Shown piece by piece: positions 44,465-56,225 of a DNA stretch of 64,000 bases. The translations under genes and the position numbers were made by a program. Under the pieces are notes generated by a model. That model was given only the letters and a program-made list of their open reading frames with translations, did no database searches and was not told the DNA's origin. Within the stretch, counting starts at the first letter, position 1. Every line of letters begins with the position of its first letter. Origin of the DNA: Pseudocercospora fijiensis CIRAD86 (taxonomy: Eukaryota > Ascomycota > Dothideomycetes > Mycosphaerellales > Mycosphaerellaceae); NCBI RefSeq assembly GCF_000340215.1, contig NW_006921536.1, positions 3,591,918 to 3,655,917 on the forward strand, given 5' to 3'.

Positions 44465-47400
44465 TAATATTACCGAAGAAGCGCTTCTACTAGATTGGCT
44501 CTAAGCCTGTGTATAAGGCAGCTAGCAGCTTAGCCTTAGTCGTAGATTTAGTAATAGTTAACTATTGTACTACTTTCTAATCGACTAGTCTATTAAATAG
44601 GCTAAATAACTATCCTTCTAATAACTGTCTCGTGTCTTTATAGTCGCTATAGGAGGCGTTAGAAGCTCCGTAGAATTTATAAAGTTAAAGCCATTAGCTT
44701 AAATAAGCAGTAATTGCTAGTCTATAAGCGTTGTATTCTAAGCCTAGGTGCTTTGTCTATAGCAGGTATTTAATATACTAATTAGTAGCGGCTATATCTT
44801 CTTGCCGTAGATTCTAAAGAGCTTTTAATAGTACAGAAACTGCTTTAGCGATGTCCGGCCGGGTTTGTACTACTACAAAGTTAAGTAAACCTATACGGCT
44901 TTAGTATGCTAGCACTGCTAATAAGTCTATATAACGAGCCTCTTTGTCCTAAGTCCCTTTGTTAGCTGCTTTCTTATATAGCTCGTGTCTAGCTAGCAAT
45001 AGTGCCTCTACTCGCCTACCAATCTCAGGATCAATTCTGTAGCGCTAACCTATTTTCTCTATATATGTCTTCTATAATAACTAGAGCTACTTAGTAGTGC
45101 GATCTCGGATAACTTTAATTCTAAGAAACTAAGAGAGCTTGCCCAGGTTATTAAGCTTATATTCCTTTATTAGCTTCTGCTTAAGGTCTATTGCTTTCTA
45201 CCTATATTAGCGGTAGTATAATAGTACTATGTTATCTATATAAAAGAAGATAAACACATGCTTCTCGGCATTAGTATATAGGCACTCTATATTGTTAACT
45301 AGCCTTATGTCTAGCTTTTCTTCTAGTGTTATAGTAAAGTAATTGTACTATAACCGAGGTAACTCTTATAGTCTATTCAATGCTTAGATAAGCCGTAGTA
45401 CCTTTCCCTCCTATTCGAAACTATTAGGTAGCCTAAGATATAGTATATATAGCAGTATAGCATTTAAGAAGGCGTTAATAGCATCTAGTTGCTCTGCTTC
45501 TAGGTCAAACTTAGCCGTAATAGCTATTAGGGCTCTAAACACTCGTATAGCTAGTATTAAAGTATATATATCTAAGTAGGTATTCTTCTATAGGTTACCC
45601 CTCGTATATACTCTTGCTTTGAACTTTACTAATCTTCCGTTAGCATTACCTTTGTATTTAAATACCTAGGTAAGCGGTAGAAGACTTAGTTTGTTAATTA
45701 TTTTCTTAATGTCTACCTATTCAAATATACCTGTCTTTAGTGCCTTATTAAATTCAACTCTTGCAGTATATATCTATTGCTCTTTAAACTAACCCTTTAA
45801 CACTTAGCGCTAGTTACGTAGCTCTACTAGAAGGTCTAATATCCTTAGTGCAATAGTTAGATTAAGCTTATCTTGCGGAAGAGTTAGCGGAAGAGTTAGC
45901 GGCGGTAGATTAGTGTCTTTCGGTAGTACGGCGTGTCGTGCTTTATGCTTAGCGGCTATATATAAGCTGTTAAACGATAGGAGGTGCCTCGCTTGTTCTC
46001 GATTGCTAATATAGTAATAGCCGGCTCGGTAGATAGCTACTGCTCGCTATTGTTTGTAAGGGTTGTTAACTCGATAATACGGGCCTCCTATATTCGGTAA
46101 GTAACGATAAGACACATTAGCTGCTTTAATTAGTATTAGCAATTTAGCTAGCTTAGCGCGTAGTAAGTTAAAGTCTATATTATCTATATAACCTAGTGCG
46201 TCTACATTGTTAGTAGGGGCTTTATTACTAGCATCGTTCTTAGGTTGAGATTGCTAGTTAATAGTTAGTTCTACTAATCTATCTAGTATATTATTACGCG
46301 GTTGTAGTGTTTCGCGTAGATTAATTAGAAAGTCTTATCTCTATAGTTAAGGTACCTATATAAGCCAAAGCTTAGCTAGTACTAGTAGTTCTTAAGGTAG
46401 ATCTTGTCTAATAGGCTTATCTGCTAGCCCTATAGGGTTAACTATTATAAGTCGACTAGGACCTATTAGTATATCTACCCCCTTTAGCTCTAAACCTAAT
46501 AAGGTCTAGAAGTATACCGTATACTTCTCGAAGCTCGTTAAATTAATGCTCCGAGGCTAGTGCTTGTACTTCTTCGAGATTACTAAACTAAGTTAGTTCT
46601 TAGTTAGTAAGGTTAACTCTAAGATGATTATCGTATCTATTATAGAATAGGGTTTTATTAAAGACAATATCTCTTGTCCGTAGGACTGTTATACGTAATA
46701 GTACCTATATCCTATAGATTAAATAGCCTTCGTAACTATATAGGTATCTAATATAAGTACGAGAAGCTACCTTTATAGTCCTTAGCAGGATGTCCTTTCG
46801 CTTATATAATACTAGGGCCTTTTCCGTGCTATAGATTAGTAGATAGGCTCGTGCACTAAATTAATACACATAGGCTGTATTAGGTTTGTGTCCTATTCTA
46901 ATCTTAAATAGTGTCCTTATTATATAGTCGGTAGAGCGTAATCTTAGTAAACGGTTAATTAAGAAGGTTACTATATAAACTCCTTCTAGCTATAGCTTAT
47001 ATAGAAAGCGTGCATATATTATAAGGGCCCTAGCTACTTTAATAATAGTGCGGCCCGCTCGCTCTACTAGATCTTACTTAGGGATATATAGTGCTAATAG
47101 CCTCTAGGTAGTATAGTTATTACGTAAATAGGACCTAAAGCGCATTCTACTAATAGCTCCCTTATTATCGGATAATAGGTAGATAATTTCCCTTCTAATA
47201 CTACGTACAAATAATGCTAGTTAGTTCTAATATTATAACAAGGTTAATTTAGTTCGATTGTTAATAGTCTAACTAAAGTAAAGCCCTATATTCAAGTCGT
47301 AAGTATAGAACAGATATCTATTACCGTTATATGCTATATCTAGCTCTATTAAGTCTGTAGTAATATATCTATAAGGAGTAAGTATTAATATATTATACTT

Positions 47401-49440
47401 CCGCGGTCTTCGTAAGATAAGTCTCTTGCCCTTTACTTATATATATACCGGATATTATAGTATTCTTAGAACCTTATTATTATAGGTATAATCTCGCTTT
47501 ATTCTACTAACCCTATTAACTAGTTCTTTAGCTCTTTTAGTACCTAGGTGTCTAAATACCTTATATATTTGCTTTAGTGTAAGCTCTCTAGGTAGTAGTA
47601 GACGTACGGAGCGACGAGCTATTACGTATAATAATATAAGTTAGAATAGGTACTTAAGCGGCTTATTGTCTAAATCGACTAGCTACTTAGTTAGTAGTGC
47701 TCCTTCTATCTTGCTAACAATGTCGAAGAAGGGCATTCCTTAGTTTAGTCTAATAAACTTAACTAGTAGCTTGTATTATAGGCTATAGAGGGTGTTATCG
47801 ATTTCTTAGTATTTAAATCCTTGTTAGAAGAAGAGGGCACCTCCTATAATATTAGTATAGAAGTTAGGGATATAAAGGCATTCCCTTAGTTTAATCTATA
47901 GGGGCTTGCTACTAATAGCTATAATAGTAAAGGATACTATTCCGATAGCTACTACCTTATTATAACTAGTGCTAGTTGCTATAGTAGAGGATATAGGTAA
48001 TAGAAGTAGTATAAAATTAAAGCGACTAGGATAGTTAATAATATTACAGTTTAAGCTACTATTATACATTAGGCTATTAAATAGATTCTACTCTGTTAAT
48101 GCTACTATACTAAGGTAGGTAGTAGGCCCGACTACTCTAGCAAATAATAGTATATTAGCGTAGAAGAAACAGGTAAGGGAGAGCTTGTCTAGTATAGAAT
48201 CCTCGCTATTACTACTTTCTAATCTATAGTGTTTCTAAGCAATTTTAATAGCTAGTAGGTCCTTAAAGAACTTAGCCTGTCTTAGGTAGAAGCTCTTATT
48301 CTTTCGTAGATATCCCTCGAAGTGCTTTAGCTTAGCCTTCTACTTATTGTCCTTATCCTTCTCTTTAACCTAGTTACGTAGGCGGTAGTTAACTACGTTG
48401 CATTTGCCTCGGTTCTTATATACCTTCTTCTTACTAATACTAGTAAGCTTAGTATATATCTTTAGTATACGGTCGGCGGTTTCTACTATTGCTACGGCCC
48501 TTGTTCTTGTTAGGTCTTTTACTATTATTTTTACTAGCGGCTTAAAGGGCGGCATTAGCACTAGCTTTACCTGTTTCTTCGTAGATAATGCTAAATAATA
48601 ACCCCTTCCTAGTAGAAGCACCTAGTATATTGCAGGCATATTCCTATACTATACTAATAAGTTAGAGGAAGTAATTAGTATTAGGTAAGGCCTAATACAT
48701 TATATAGAGTCCCTTCTTATAGGTTTTATCTACATTTGTAACTACTATATAGAGATAAACTACTAGGTTATCTAGTTCTAAGTGTTATATACGCCTTATC
48801 TTCTTATATAGGTTAAGCTATTCCTTATACTACTATTCTAGGTCCTTAACTTATCGTAAACCTATTAGTCGAGCTAGTTCCTTACTAACTATTGCTCTTT
48901 ACTATTATATATTTAGAGCAAGTTTGTCCTTTAGGCGTATAAGAACAATACGTAGCGTTAGTACTATTATATTATTATTATTAGTAATTTCTAAATAATA
49001 GCGTACGTCTACTATAGTTACTAGGTACTCGATAGACTTATTACGTACTAACCTAAATCGATTAAATTCCGCTAGCTAGACCCTATAGATATCTATAGCT
49101 ATTTTAACTCCTTACTAGTATAGAGGGTTAACTAGTATACGTACTACGTCTAGTATAGGGGTTACTAGTTATACTAGTTCTATAGGTTTATTCGTATATA
49201 GATTAGTATATATCTAGGTCTCGTATCCTATTAGATACGTTTTAGTCTACTTAAACTAGCGGTCCTAGTCGTTTAGTCCTCGAAGGGTAATATATTTAGT
49301 ACCGCTAAGGCGACTAGCTAATAAGAGAGCTATTATTAACAATATACTAATCTTATAGACGCTTACAGAAGCTTGTTTAGCGTTTGTTTTAGTGCTACTA
49401 AGACTGCTAATTATTATTCCTACTATAGAAGTCTCTAATA
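44465..49440 (-). pseudogene. Cop1 gag-pol (Ty1/copia)
   Basis: The order on the minus strand is gag (about 49,400-48,370), a basic zinc-knuckle-like stretch near 48,400, protease region, gag-pre-integrase (VFRHLG..., about 47,560), integrase (about 47,350-46,400), RT (about 45,700-45,000) with ARVYTRG, DAINAFLN (consensus DVxxAFLN) and YIDNIVLLYY (consensus YVDDxL), then RNase H with the ITKSTTKAKLLAA motif (about 44,540). This order, integrase before RT, defines copia. RIP stops are everywhere. The second Asp of the YVDD box reads Asn. The extreme 3' end is displaced by Gy1-C. Confidence 0.8.
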
Positions 49441-49454
49441 CTACGGATTAAATC

Positions 49455-49466
49455 CGGGCTTATAAC
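49455..49466 (-). other. Cop1 primer-binding site (half-tRNA type)
   Basis: The sense strand reads GTTATAAGCCCG directly after the 5' LTR. Undoing one TG-to-TA change gives the complement of the initiator-Met tRNA anticodon arm, the primer used by copia-type elements. Confidence 0.65.
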
Positions 49467-49635
49467 TATTACGTATAGCGTAGTAGATTACTTACGTAAT
49501 ACTGCCTTACTAGCGGTTTAATATAGCTTCGTTAATCGCCTCTGTTCTTCTATTCTATAGTCTAAAATACAGTGTGAAAATCCTTCTCCTGCCAAGAAGT
49601 CACGTGTTGTTATGTGACTGAGCTTACGCGTTATA
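49467..49635 (-). repeat. Cop1 5' LTR, half RIP-mutated
   Basis: A 169-bp partner of 39,060-39,228. Here the inner part is mutated and the outer 65 bp are not, the mirror image of the 3' LTR. Confidence 0.9.
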
Positions 49636-49640
49636 GATAG

Positions 49641-49822
49641 AAGTTTCTCGCACGGAGTAAAGGGGGCGTAGCTTAGAGAAGGGGAGGCGTAGGGAATCTA
49701 GTATCGTAGATCGTAGGGCCGCTTTCGATATAAGTAAGGGGGAACGGCTTTAGGATCACATTCGAGCTAGTATCGGGACTAACGAGATTCGACTTCTATA
49801 TTTACTCTCGCTTAGGCGTAGC
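49641..49822. other. Spacer between Cop1 and the MULE
   Basis: 182 bp of moderately RIP-mutated sequence with no gene. It was presumably contiguous with 38,410-39,059 before Cop1 inserted. Confidence 0.5.
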
Positions 49823-50052
49823 AGCTTTTCGGCAAAAGCTATTTTGCAGGTACCTCTATGCTATTTTATAGGTACCTACCCGAATCGGGGAGGTAGTATC
49901 CGCACTAGGTATAGTACGCTTAACAGTATAAACTAGCTAAGAATGGTATAGCGTGCTAGGCGCTCGACGCGTCGCGTATTCCACTTCGTAAATTCTTATA
50001 TTCTTTATAATTCAACGGTATAGCGATTCTAAGGTATTATTTACTACTTAAT

Positions 50053-52900
50053 ATGCCTATATCCGCTTCTTAAGCTCTTTACGAGTCGTCCGTACTAGAA
50101 CCTAGCGATTTCTTCTAGGATACTAAAGACCTCGGAGATCTGAGACCTAGTAGTAATAGTCCTATTAGAGATAGTAGTTTTAGTAAGAATAAAGACGAAG
50201 AGGTGGATTTAAATGATCTAAATAATAAGGAGCGTCGTAAGTACGAATTAGAAAGGTAGGCGCGGAAAGAAGACGAGGATCGTAAGGCTACTAGTAGTAG
50301 TAGTAATAGTAATAGTAATAGAGTAGTACGGACTGCTTAGCAATTAGCCTCTTAGGTTAAGAATAAGGAAATCGAGGTCGAGGAAGAAGATAATAAGTCC
50401 GTAGCGCTACTAGCGCTAGTGCTAGTAGATACCTATTATTCGATAGCGGTATATAAGCGTAAGGTTTACGCGCATACCGCGAAGGCGCGTTATAACCTCT
50501 ACGTTAAGTCTACGACTAAATCGCGAGCGCTTAACCTATAGCTTCGTAGCAAGATTATTAGTCGCTAGATATAGTATATAAGAGCTAGTAAACCGACTAA
50601 TAAGAGTGCTAAGACGAAGAGAAAAGGAGCGACCTCTAAGCGCTATAGGTGTCTAGTGCGCCTTACTATTAAGACTGTAGATTCTACAAAGCCGGATAGT
50701 CGATAGCAAGTTAAGAGGTAGGTTAGCTCGTATAACTACGGTCTAGCGGATTCTACGCGCGACTTCGCGAGTTACCGTCGGCGGCAGCGTAATAAGGCTA
50801 TACGGAAGGCTATTGTCGACGATCTGAATGCTAATACGAGTGTATATACGACGTTGTATAGGTTTATAGAAAGCAACGATTGTAAGTTGAATTCTTCGAA
50901 GTTAACCGGCCGAGTCTCGGCCGGTTAATATTTAGTTACTTCTTCCCTTCTCAACTCAACCCTCTTACTTACAATACACTATCTATAGGCATTTAAATCG
51001 TTAAGGACCTTCAGAATGTTAGGCTCTAGGCACGGAAGGCTACATAGGGTAATTTAACTGCCCCTAAGGCCCTATTCAAGCAGCTAACTAAGCTAGGTTT
51101 CTACTTTAGAAAGCAGGTAGACCTAAGGAACGGGAAACTCGACAAATTACTCGTAATTAACCCTTAAATAGCCGAGTTGTACAAGCTATATCCGGACTAC
51201 ATTATTATTAACAACACCTATAAGACAAACAAGTACAATCGGCTATTGCTTAACATCGTGTCTAGTACTAGAGCTAGAGATACAATCCCTCTTAGGTACT
51301 ATATTATAGGCAATAAGGATGAAGCTACCTTTACGTAGTTTGCTAAGAACTTCTAGTCTATTTGCTAGGAGCACGATCTACTATAGCCTAGTCTATAGGT
51401 TACTAATCGAGACCGTAGCTATATAAATGCCCTCGACAAGACCTATCTACGCACTCCGGCTCTTATTTGCGCCTAGCATGTATTTAAGAACGTGTAGGCG
51501 CAGGCACGGAAGCTAATGCCTTAGAAACAGGTACTTAATAAAGAGATAGGCAAGAATGAGTAGTAAGACGACCCCGACTACGCTGCCTTCGTAGACAACT
51601 TCCGGACCTGCGTCTACGCTAAAACAGTAGAAGAATTCAACTCTAAAGATGCCTTCCTTAGCAACTATAAGAACCCTTACTTCGTAGCCCTTCGAGACTA
51701 TATTTAGCGTAAATACTAGCCTTATAAGTACAAGCTAGTGCACTGCTTCTAGCAGCGCAAATTCCCTTTCTACGGGCAGTTAGTCACTTCTAGAGCTAAA
51801 GGCGCTCACTTAACTATAAAGAGGTGGCTTACTAGTAGGCGGCATAACATCCTTACACTCTTCCTTAAGCTAAAGCTATAGTAGATAATTAGGTACTCGG
51901 AGATTAAGGCACGAATAGGCCGAGAGCGGAAGGGTATACCTATAGCACTACGCCGACCGGAGTTTGCTAATATCAATATAAAGCTATATAGGAAGGCCTT
52001 ATAGAAGGGCCTTAATTAGCTTAGATTAGCGTACGAAGAGATAGCTAAGCTTACTAAGCAACTAGGCAAACAGCGCTCTTAATGCTTAGGCTGCTTTCGG
52101 AAGTTATAGGGTGTCGTTTGCAAGCATATAATAATCGATACTATTAAGTTAACTAGGTCCTTCGAATTCGACCCCTATACGCACTTCGATAGGCACTAGC
52201 ATATCGACAAAGCCGCGGCGCTAGTAAGGGCTATTATTGAGCTTAAGAGACCGGTTTAAGAGCTATTAGTATTACTAAACAACCGCCGTAGAAGAGGTAG
52301 AACGACTAGGAGACACGTCCGTACTAATTAACGAGAGGCTTCTAGCTTCGAATACGTGGATTAGTTAAACCCGGCTTCTTAAAGAGGCCGTAGACGGCGT
52401 ACGAGGGCATCTACTTAACAACCTCGTCGTACGGTAACATAACAACTACGACCTTTAGCTCCGCTAGTCTATACGCCTGCTAAGCGCTACGGCTTTATTA
52501 GCAACGATCTAGCTAGTATTCAAAGAGCCGCTATAGCACTCAATCGACAACGTCTAATAGCGCTAGCACCGCTAGTAGTACCTTACTCGGAGCGACAGTT
52601 TGTCTAGTTCTATAGCAGTTAACCTATACTACCGCAGGCTGTAGGTCTACTAGCAGCGACTCAATCTACTATATTTAGTACCGCTCCGCTACTATTAAAC
52701 TAACAGGTATTCACTTAGCAATAGCATATACTAGGTTCTATAGCTCCACTGTCTATAGCTCTACTCCGCGGAGGTCTATAGCAGCAGTAGCAAGGTCTAC
52801 AGTAGTAGCAGCCGGTGCTACACCCTCGTAGTTATTAGTATGCAGGTTATAGCAATTAGTTCTAGAAGTCTTATATATCTACAGCCTCCGGAAATGCCTC
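50053..52900 (+). pseudogene. MULE transposase, RIP-broken, with one intron
   Basis: Exon 1 starts at ATG 50,053 with an acidic, Ser-rich N-terminus and a Lys/Arg-rich stretch (about 50,450-50,830). After a 107-bp intron, the frame continues in the correct register into the MULE catalytic domain: KYNRLLLNIVS (51,230-51,265), RDTIPLRYYIIG, a conserved VTNRDRSYINAL segment (about 51,400-51,435; families have VTDRxxAL) and CAQHVFKNV-like CxxH (about 51,470, His/Gln damage). A CxCxH-like knuckle (CKHIII, about 52,110) and a Gln/Pro-rich tail follow. Stops are TAG/TAA; the true C-terminus is uncertain. The transposase would cut at the inverted repeats. Confidence 0.8.
50882..50988 (+). other. Intron of the MULE transposase with a perfect palindrome
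   Basis: The donor is GTAAGT at 50,882 and the acceptor is CTATAG ending at 50,988. Removing 107 bp joins codon GAT-T|GC in phase 1 and puts both exons in one frame. Without splicing the frame stops at a TAA at 50,926. The intron contains a perfect 13-bp inverted repeat (TTAACCGGCCGAG, 1-nt loop) at 50,902-50,928. Confidence 0.65.
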
Positions 52901-53095
52901 CTTCTTAACTCTGAGCGTTACTATAGACAGCTATACTGCTAGTTGTTCGAATTGGTAGGTAGTGTAATGCTTAGATATGCTAAATTAGGTCGAATTACAC
53001 TATAAATCGTCCGTGCACGCACTTGTCTACATTAGGGTAGGTACCTGCAAAATAGTATAGAGGTACCTACAAAATAGCTTTTGCCTAGCTTTTCG

Positions 53096-54865
53096 CGTAT
53101 AAAGGTTCTACTAAGCTTCGCTCTAAATTGAGCTGTCTAACTATATGTATTCTATAGCCCTAACGTGCAAGCATCCCACTTTATTATTAGCATTAGCTCC
53201 TAATCCTATAGTATCGGATATCTTGACGCAAAGTACTCGTCTATTATACGTGTTCCGGCCGGATCTTAAGCATAGCTAGCTCGCGGGTCCAATCGTACCT
53301 TAGTCCTAGCGTAGCGTGCGCGTAATCATTGTATATTTATTTCTACGAACGCTTCACGACTTTGTTTGTTTTCGTACTTAAATGATCTCTAATACAGATC
53401 TTATCCTCTCTCGTAATAACGTTCGCTCTATTCGCAGCCTCTGTTAGATCCTGCTACTATAGCCTTAATAACTGCCTTCGACCTAACGCTATAGACATAG
53501 CTATTAAAGACTAAATATTCAAGATTTACTGCTCGTATTAAGCTTTACTAACGAATGTTAGTAAATAATTATATTCAAATTACATTTAAATACAATCTTA
53601 GCTATATTAAGGGCAGTAGTAACGCTTAAGGTTAAGAAGGAGGGTATTCTATAGCTATTTATATAACTCGTCGCTATCTTCCGCTTCTATACCTAGTTAT
53701 AGTATATCTACTAGTATATCCGCTACGCTAGCATATTACTAATACTCTATTGCTTAGAACACTCGCTTATTCGGATACTATTACTACTAAGAGAGGCTCG
53801 GTCCTATAAAACTACACGCCTACTACTACTAAAGGTATACTATACGCTTAGACTCTACGGATATAGCGAAGGCAGATAGCAACAAGTCGATAGCTAGTCG
53901 CGAGCGAAGCTCGCCTTACAATAACGAGGGTACTATAGCAGCTAAATCGCCTAAGAAATTACTACGTAATTCCCCGGATTTTGAAAGCTAAAGATCTAAT
54001 TAGCTACATTCTATACGAACTAGTAGGACGGAGGAACTCGGTATCCGAAGATATTACGTACCGCCCTTTTACGTTACTTACTTCCCTTAAAGCGTAACAA
54101 TGCGACAATAACAATGCGCTAGCACTACCTATCTACCCTCGATATACGTTAACGTTACGATGCGACAATGCTACGACGCGCCTATATTAAGAACCGCACC
54201 TCCGCAAACCGTATCTCCGCAAACCGTACCTCCGTAAACCGCACCTCCGTAAACCGCACCCTCTACGACCTTCGGTAGTAAAACAAAACCTATCCTATAG
54301 TAACCCTCGGCAGCGAAAGAACAAAAACCTAGCGCCGTATCTAGGACCGGTACTATACTAGTAAAAAGACAGAAGGAAGAAGGACTATACGCAATGTATA
54401 CTACATACCGCATACTGTACTAAGGCTAAAAAAAAAGATAGACCGAGAGCAAAAAACTATAGACGGGCAACACCCGGGGTTACTCTTACGGATACGATAT
54501 AGCCCTCGAGCATATAACCCTTTAAGACAAGTTACGAATTAACTAAGTAAATATGCCTACTAGACTTCGACCTTATACGAATCTTATAAAAGAAACGCCG
54601 CTATAGAAAACTAGGCAGACTAATTTCTTTAGGGTAGTACAAGGCAGGACCCGCCTCTAGTTTATTAGGCTACTAGCTGCCTTAGAAAAGACTATTAAAT
54701 AGCCTAAATCCCTCGGGTTCCCTACGTAACTTTGTAACTAGGCGCAAAGGATTACTACAACTCTAATACCCGGTTATAGCTAGGTATACGCTTCGTTATA
54801 GTCAATTGTTATTAGTTAACGGTTATCAATTTTTATAAGCTAATATACCCTTATTGCTACTACCT
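53096..54865. other. RIP-mutated, repeat-rich DNA between the MULE and the Helitron region
   Basis: I cannot identify a gene here. CA and TG are less depleted than in the gypsy nests. An open stretch begins at an ATG near 53,381 (MISNTDLILSRNN) but breaks soon and is not recognised. A 15-bp minisatellite lies at 54,192-54,251. Confidence 0.45.
54192..54251. repeat. 15-bp minisatellite, four units
   Basis: Four units of ACCGCACCTCCGCAA with only C/T changes between units, consistent with RIP. It makes a spurious Gly/Tyr-repeat frame on the minus strand. Confidence 0.8.
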
Positions 54866-54872
54866 ACAGTAG

Positions 54873-54946
54873 TAGCTTAGTTAGAAGGAAAGATAGTAGG
54901 CAGGCAGGTAAGGTTTAAACACTATACTAGTTAAGGGTTCAATTCC
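54873..54946 (+). other. RNA polymerase III promoter-like A and B boxes (possible SINE head)
   Basis: TAGCTTAGTTAG at 54,873-54,884 would be a canonical A box (TRGCNNAGNNGG) with one TG-to-TA change. GGTTCAATTCC at 54,936-54,946 matches the B box GGTTCRANTCC. The spacing is 51 bp. The flanks do not form a tRNA acceptor stem, so it is not a functional tRNA. Confidence 0.35.
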
Positions 54947-55146
54947 GTATCTAGAAGCTACATTATTAACATTAAGTTAGTATCGACATCGAGCGATACT
55001 AGTACGCACTAAACCGGCCCCCTCTAAAGCCGACTAAGTTAAGTCGATTAAGCGCACTTCTAGCAAAACCACGCTAGCAAAAGTGCTTAATACGATAACG
55101 ACAGATGCCTTAGGCACTACTAAACTCTATATTAAAGTAATAGCAA
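54947..55146. other. Sequence with a dispersed repeat motif
   Basis: It contains GCTAGCAAAAG...TACGATAACGAC at 55,072-55,102. A diverged form is found on the opposite strand at 30,211-30,243 and 40,405-40,440, with shared sequence extending to an AAGTCGATTA block on one side. It is probably the end of an unrecognised repeat family. Confidence 0.5.
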
Positions 55147-55625
55147 CGTTAGCAAAAGCGATACAGATGCTAAAGCGGTAGGTACGGGAGGTTTAGGAGG
55201 AGCTTGCGACGACTATTCCCCCCTGCCCTAAGCGATAACGTTAGCAAAAGTAATATAGATACTAAAGCGGTAGGTATAGGGGGTTTAGGAGGAACGACTA
55301 TTCCCCCCTGCCCTAAGCGCTAACGTTAGCAAAAGTAATATAGATGCTAAAGCGGTAGGTACGGGGGGTTTAGAAGGAGCTTACGACGACTATTCCCCTC
55401 TGCCCTAAGCGACAACGTTAGTAAAAGTAATATAGATACTAAAGCGGTAGGTACGGGGGGTTTAGGAGGAACGACTATTCCCCCCTACCCTAAGCGCTAA
55501 CGTTAGCAAAAGTAATATAGATGCTAAAGCGGTAGGTACGGGGGGTTTAGGAGGAGCTTACGACGACTATTCCCCCCTGCCCTAAGCGACAACGTTAGCA
55601 AAAGTAATATAGATGCTAATGTAGT
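55147..55625. repeat. Dimeric tandem array, units alternating 92 and 85 bp
   Basis: Units starting CGTTAGCAAAAG begin at 55,147, 55,239, 55,324, 55,416, 55,501 and 55,593 (the last is partial). Lengths are 92, 85, 92, 85, 92. The short unit lacks 7 bp in the GGAGGAGCTTACGACG segment. The repeating period is therefore a 177-bp dimer. Confidence 0.9.
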
Positions 55626-56225
55626 ATTAGCAAAAGTAGGATAAGCTTAAGGTTAGTTGCAGTTGCGGTATACTAACGATGTTTGCCGAGCGGAATCGTG
55701 TATAGGGGAACGAAATAGTATTAGTGCTAGTACTAGTACTAGTACGAGCAACAGTGCGAGTAGTAGCTATATAGATAGTCCTATTTACTAGTAGGTTCCT
55801 ACGTTATCGTCCCTTCTACTCCTAACTTCTTCTTTCCTTTAACTGCCTTCTTCCTTCCGATTCCTATATACCTATATAGTTATATATATATATATATACG
55901 AACCCGTACCCGTACCCCGACCTCTACCTATACGTACCCCCTATAGTCCCTACTTCCTCCTCCCTCCTTCCTACTCCTTTCTATTTGCTTCGCTATCCGG
56001 TAGACAACCGCCGTCTATTAAGATTAGAATCTACCGATACCTATACTATACGCAATATACGAGACTTTACGCTCGCGCGCCTAAACCTATACTATACCGC
56101 CGCCTCGCAATAACCCCGATATACCTCTATCGTACTAGCCTCGACTAGTGCTAAGCGCTCTACCGATAGGCGGAGTAGCGATAGGCGAAGTAGCGATAGG
56201 CGAAGTAGCGACAATTGCGTCCGCA
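55626..56225. other. 5' flank of the Helitron ORF
   Basis: No gene. It has an AT dinucleotide run (about 55,880-55,898), pyrimidine-rich blocks (55,800-55,860 and 55,940-55,985) that could belong to a promoter, and three 15-bp CGATAGGCGAAGTAG units at 56,164-56,208. The Helitron 5' end was not located. Confidence 0.45.

Larger units (their letters stand above)
39060..49635 (-). mobile_element. Cop1: Ty1/copia retrotransposon carrying nested insertions
   Basis: Direct LTRs of 169 bp (39,060-39,228 and 49,467-49,635) bound a minus-strand copia pol. The flanking 5 bp are GATGG (39,055-39,059) and GATAG (49,636-49,640), identical except for one TG-to-TA change. The element contains a Gy1 solo LTR, with a Gy2 solo LTR inside it, and a truncated Gy1. 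Next to the 5' LTR the sense strand reads GTTATAAGCCCGGATT, a RIP form of the half-tRNA initiator-Met primer site typical of copia elements. It was inserted about 650 bp downstream of DCP1. Confidence 0.88.
49832..53086 (+). mobile_element. Mutator-like transposon (MULE) with 9-bp target duplication
   Basis: Terminal inverted repeats of about 50 bp (49,832-49,881 and 53,035-53,086) share GCAAAAGCTATTTTG and GGTACCTCTAT cores, and each contains two copies of a CTATTTTGCAGGTACCT-type subrepeat. The flanks are AGCTTTTCG at 49,823-49,831 and 53,087-53,095. A 9-bp duplication and a MULE transposase define the group. The length is 3,255 bp. RIP damage is milder than in the gypsy elements. Confidence 0.9.

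Noticed and set aside
54171..54413. 80-codon minus frame with a Tyr-Gly-Gly repeat
   Set aside because: The repeat is just the reverse reading of a 15-bp minisatellite.
54866..54956. A tRNA gene
   Set aside because: A and B boxes are present, but the acceptor and T stems do not pair, so no functional tRNA.
55147..55625. Regular repeats that could suggest a CRISPR array
   Set aside because: Units are contiguous with no unique spacers, and the DNA is fungal; it is a dimeric tandem repeat.
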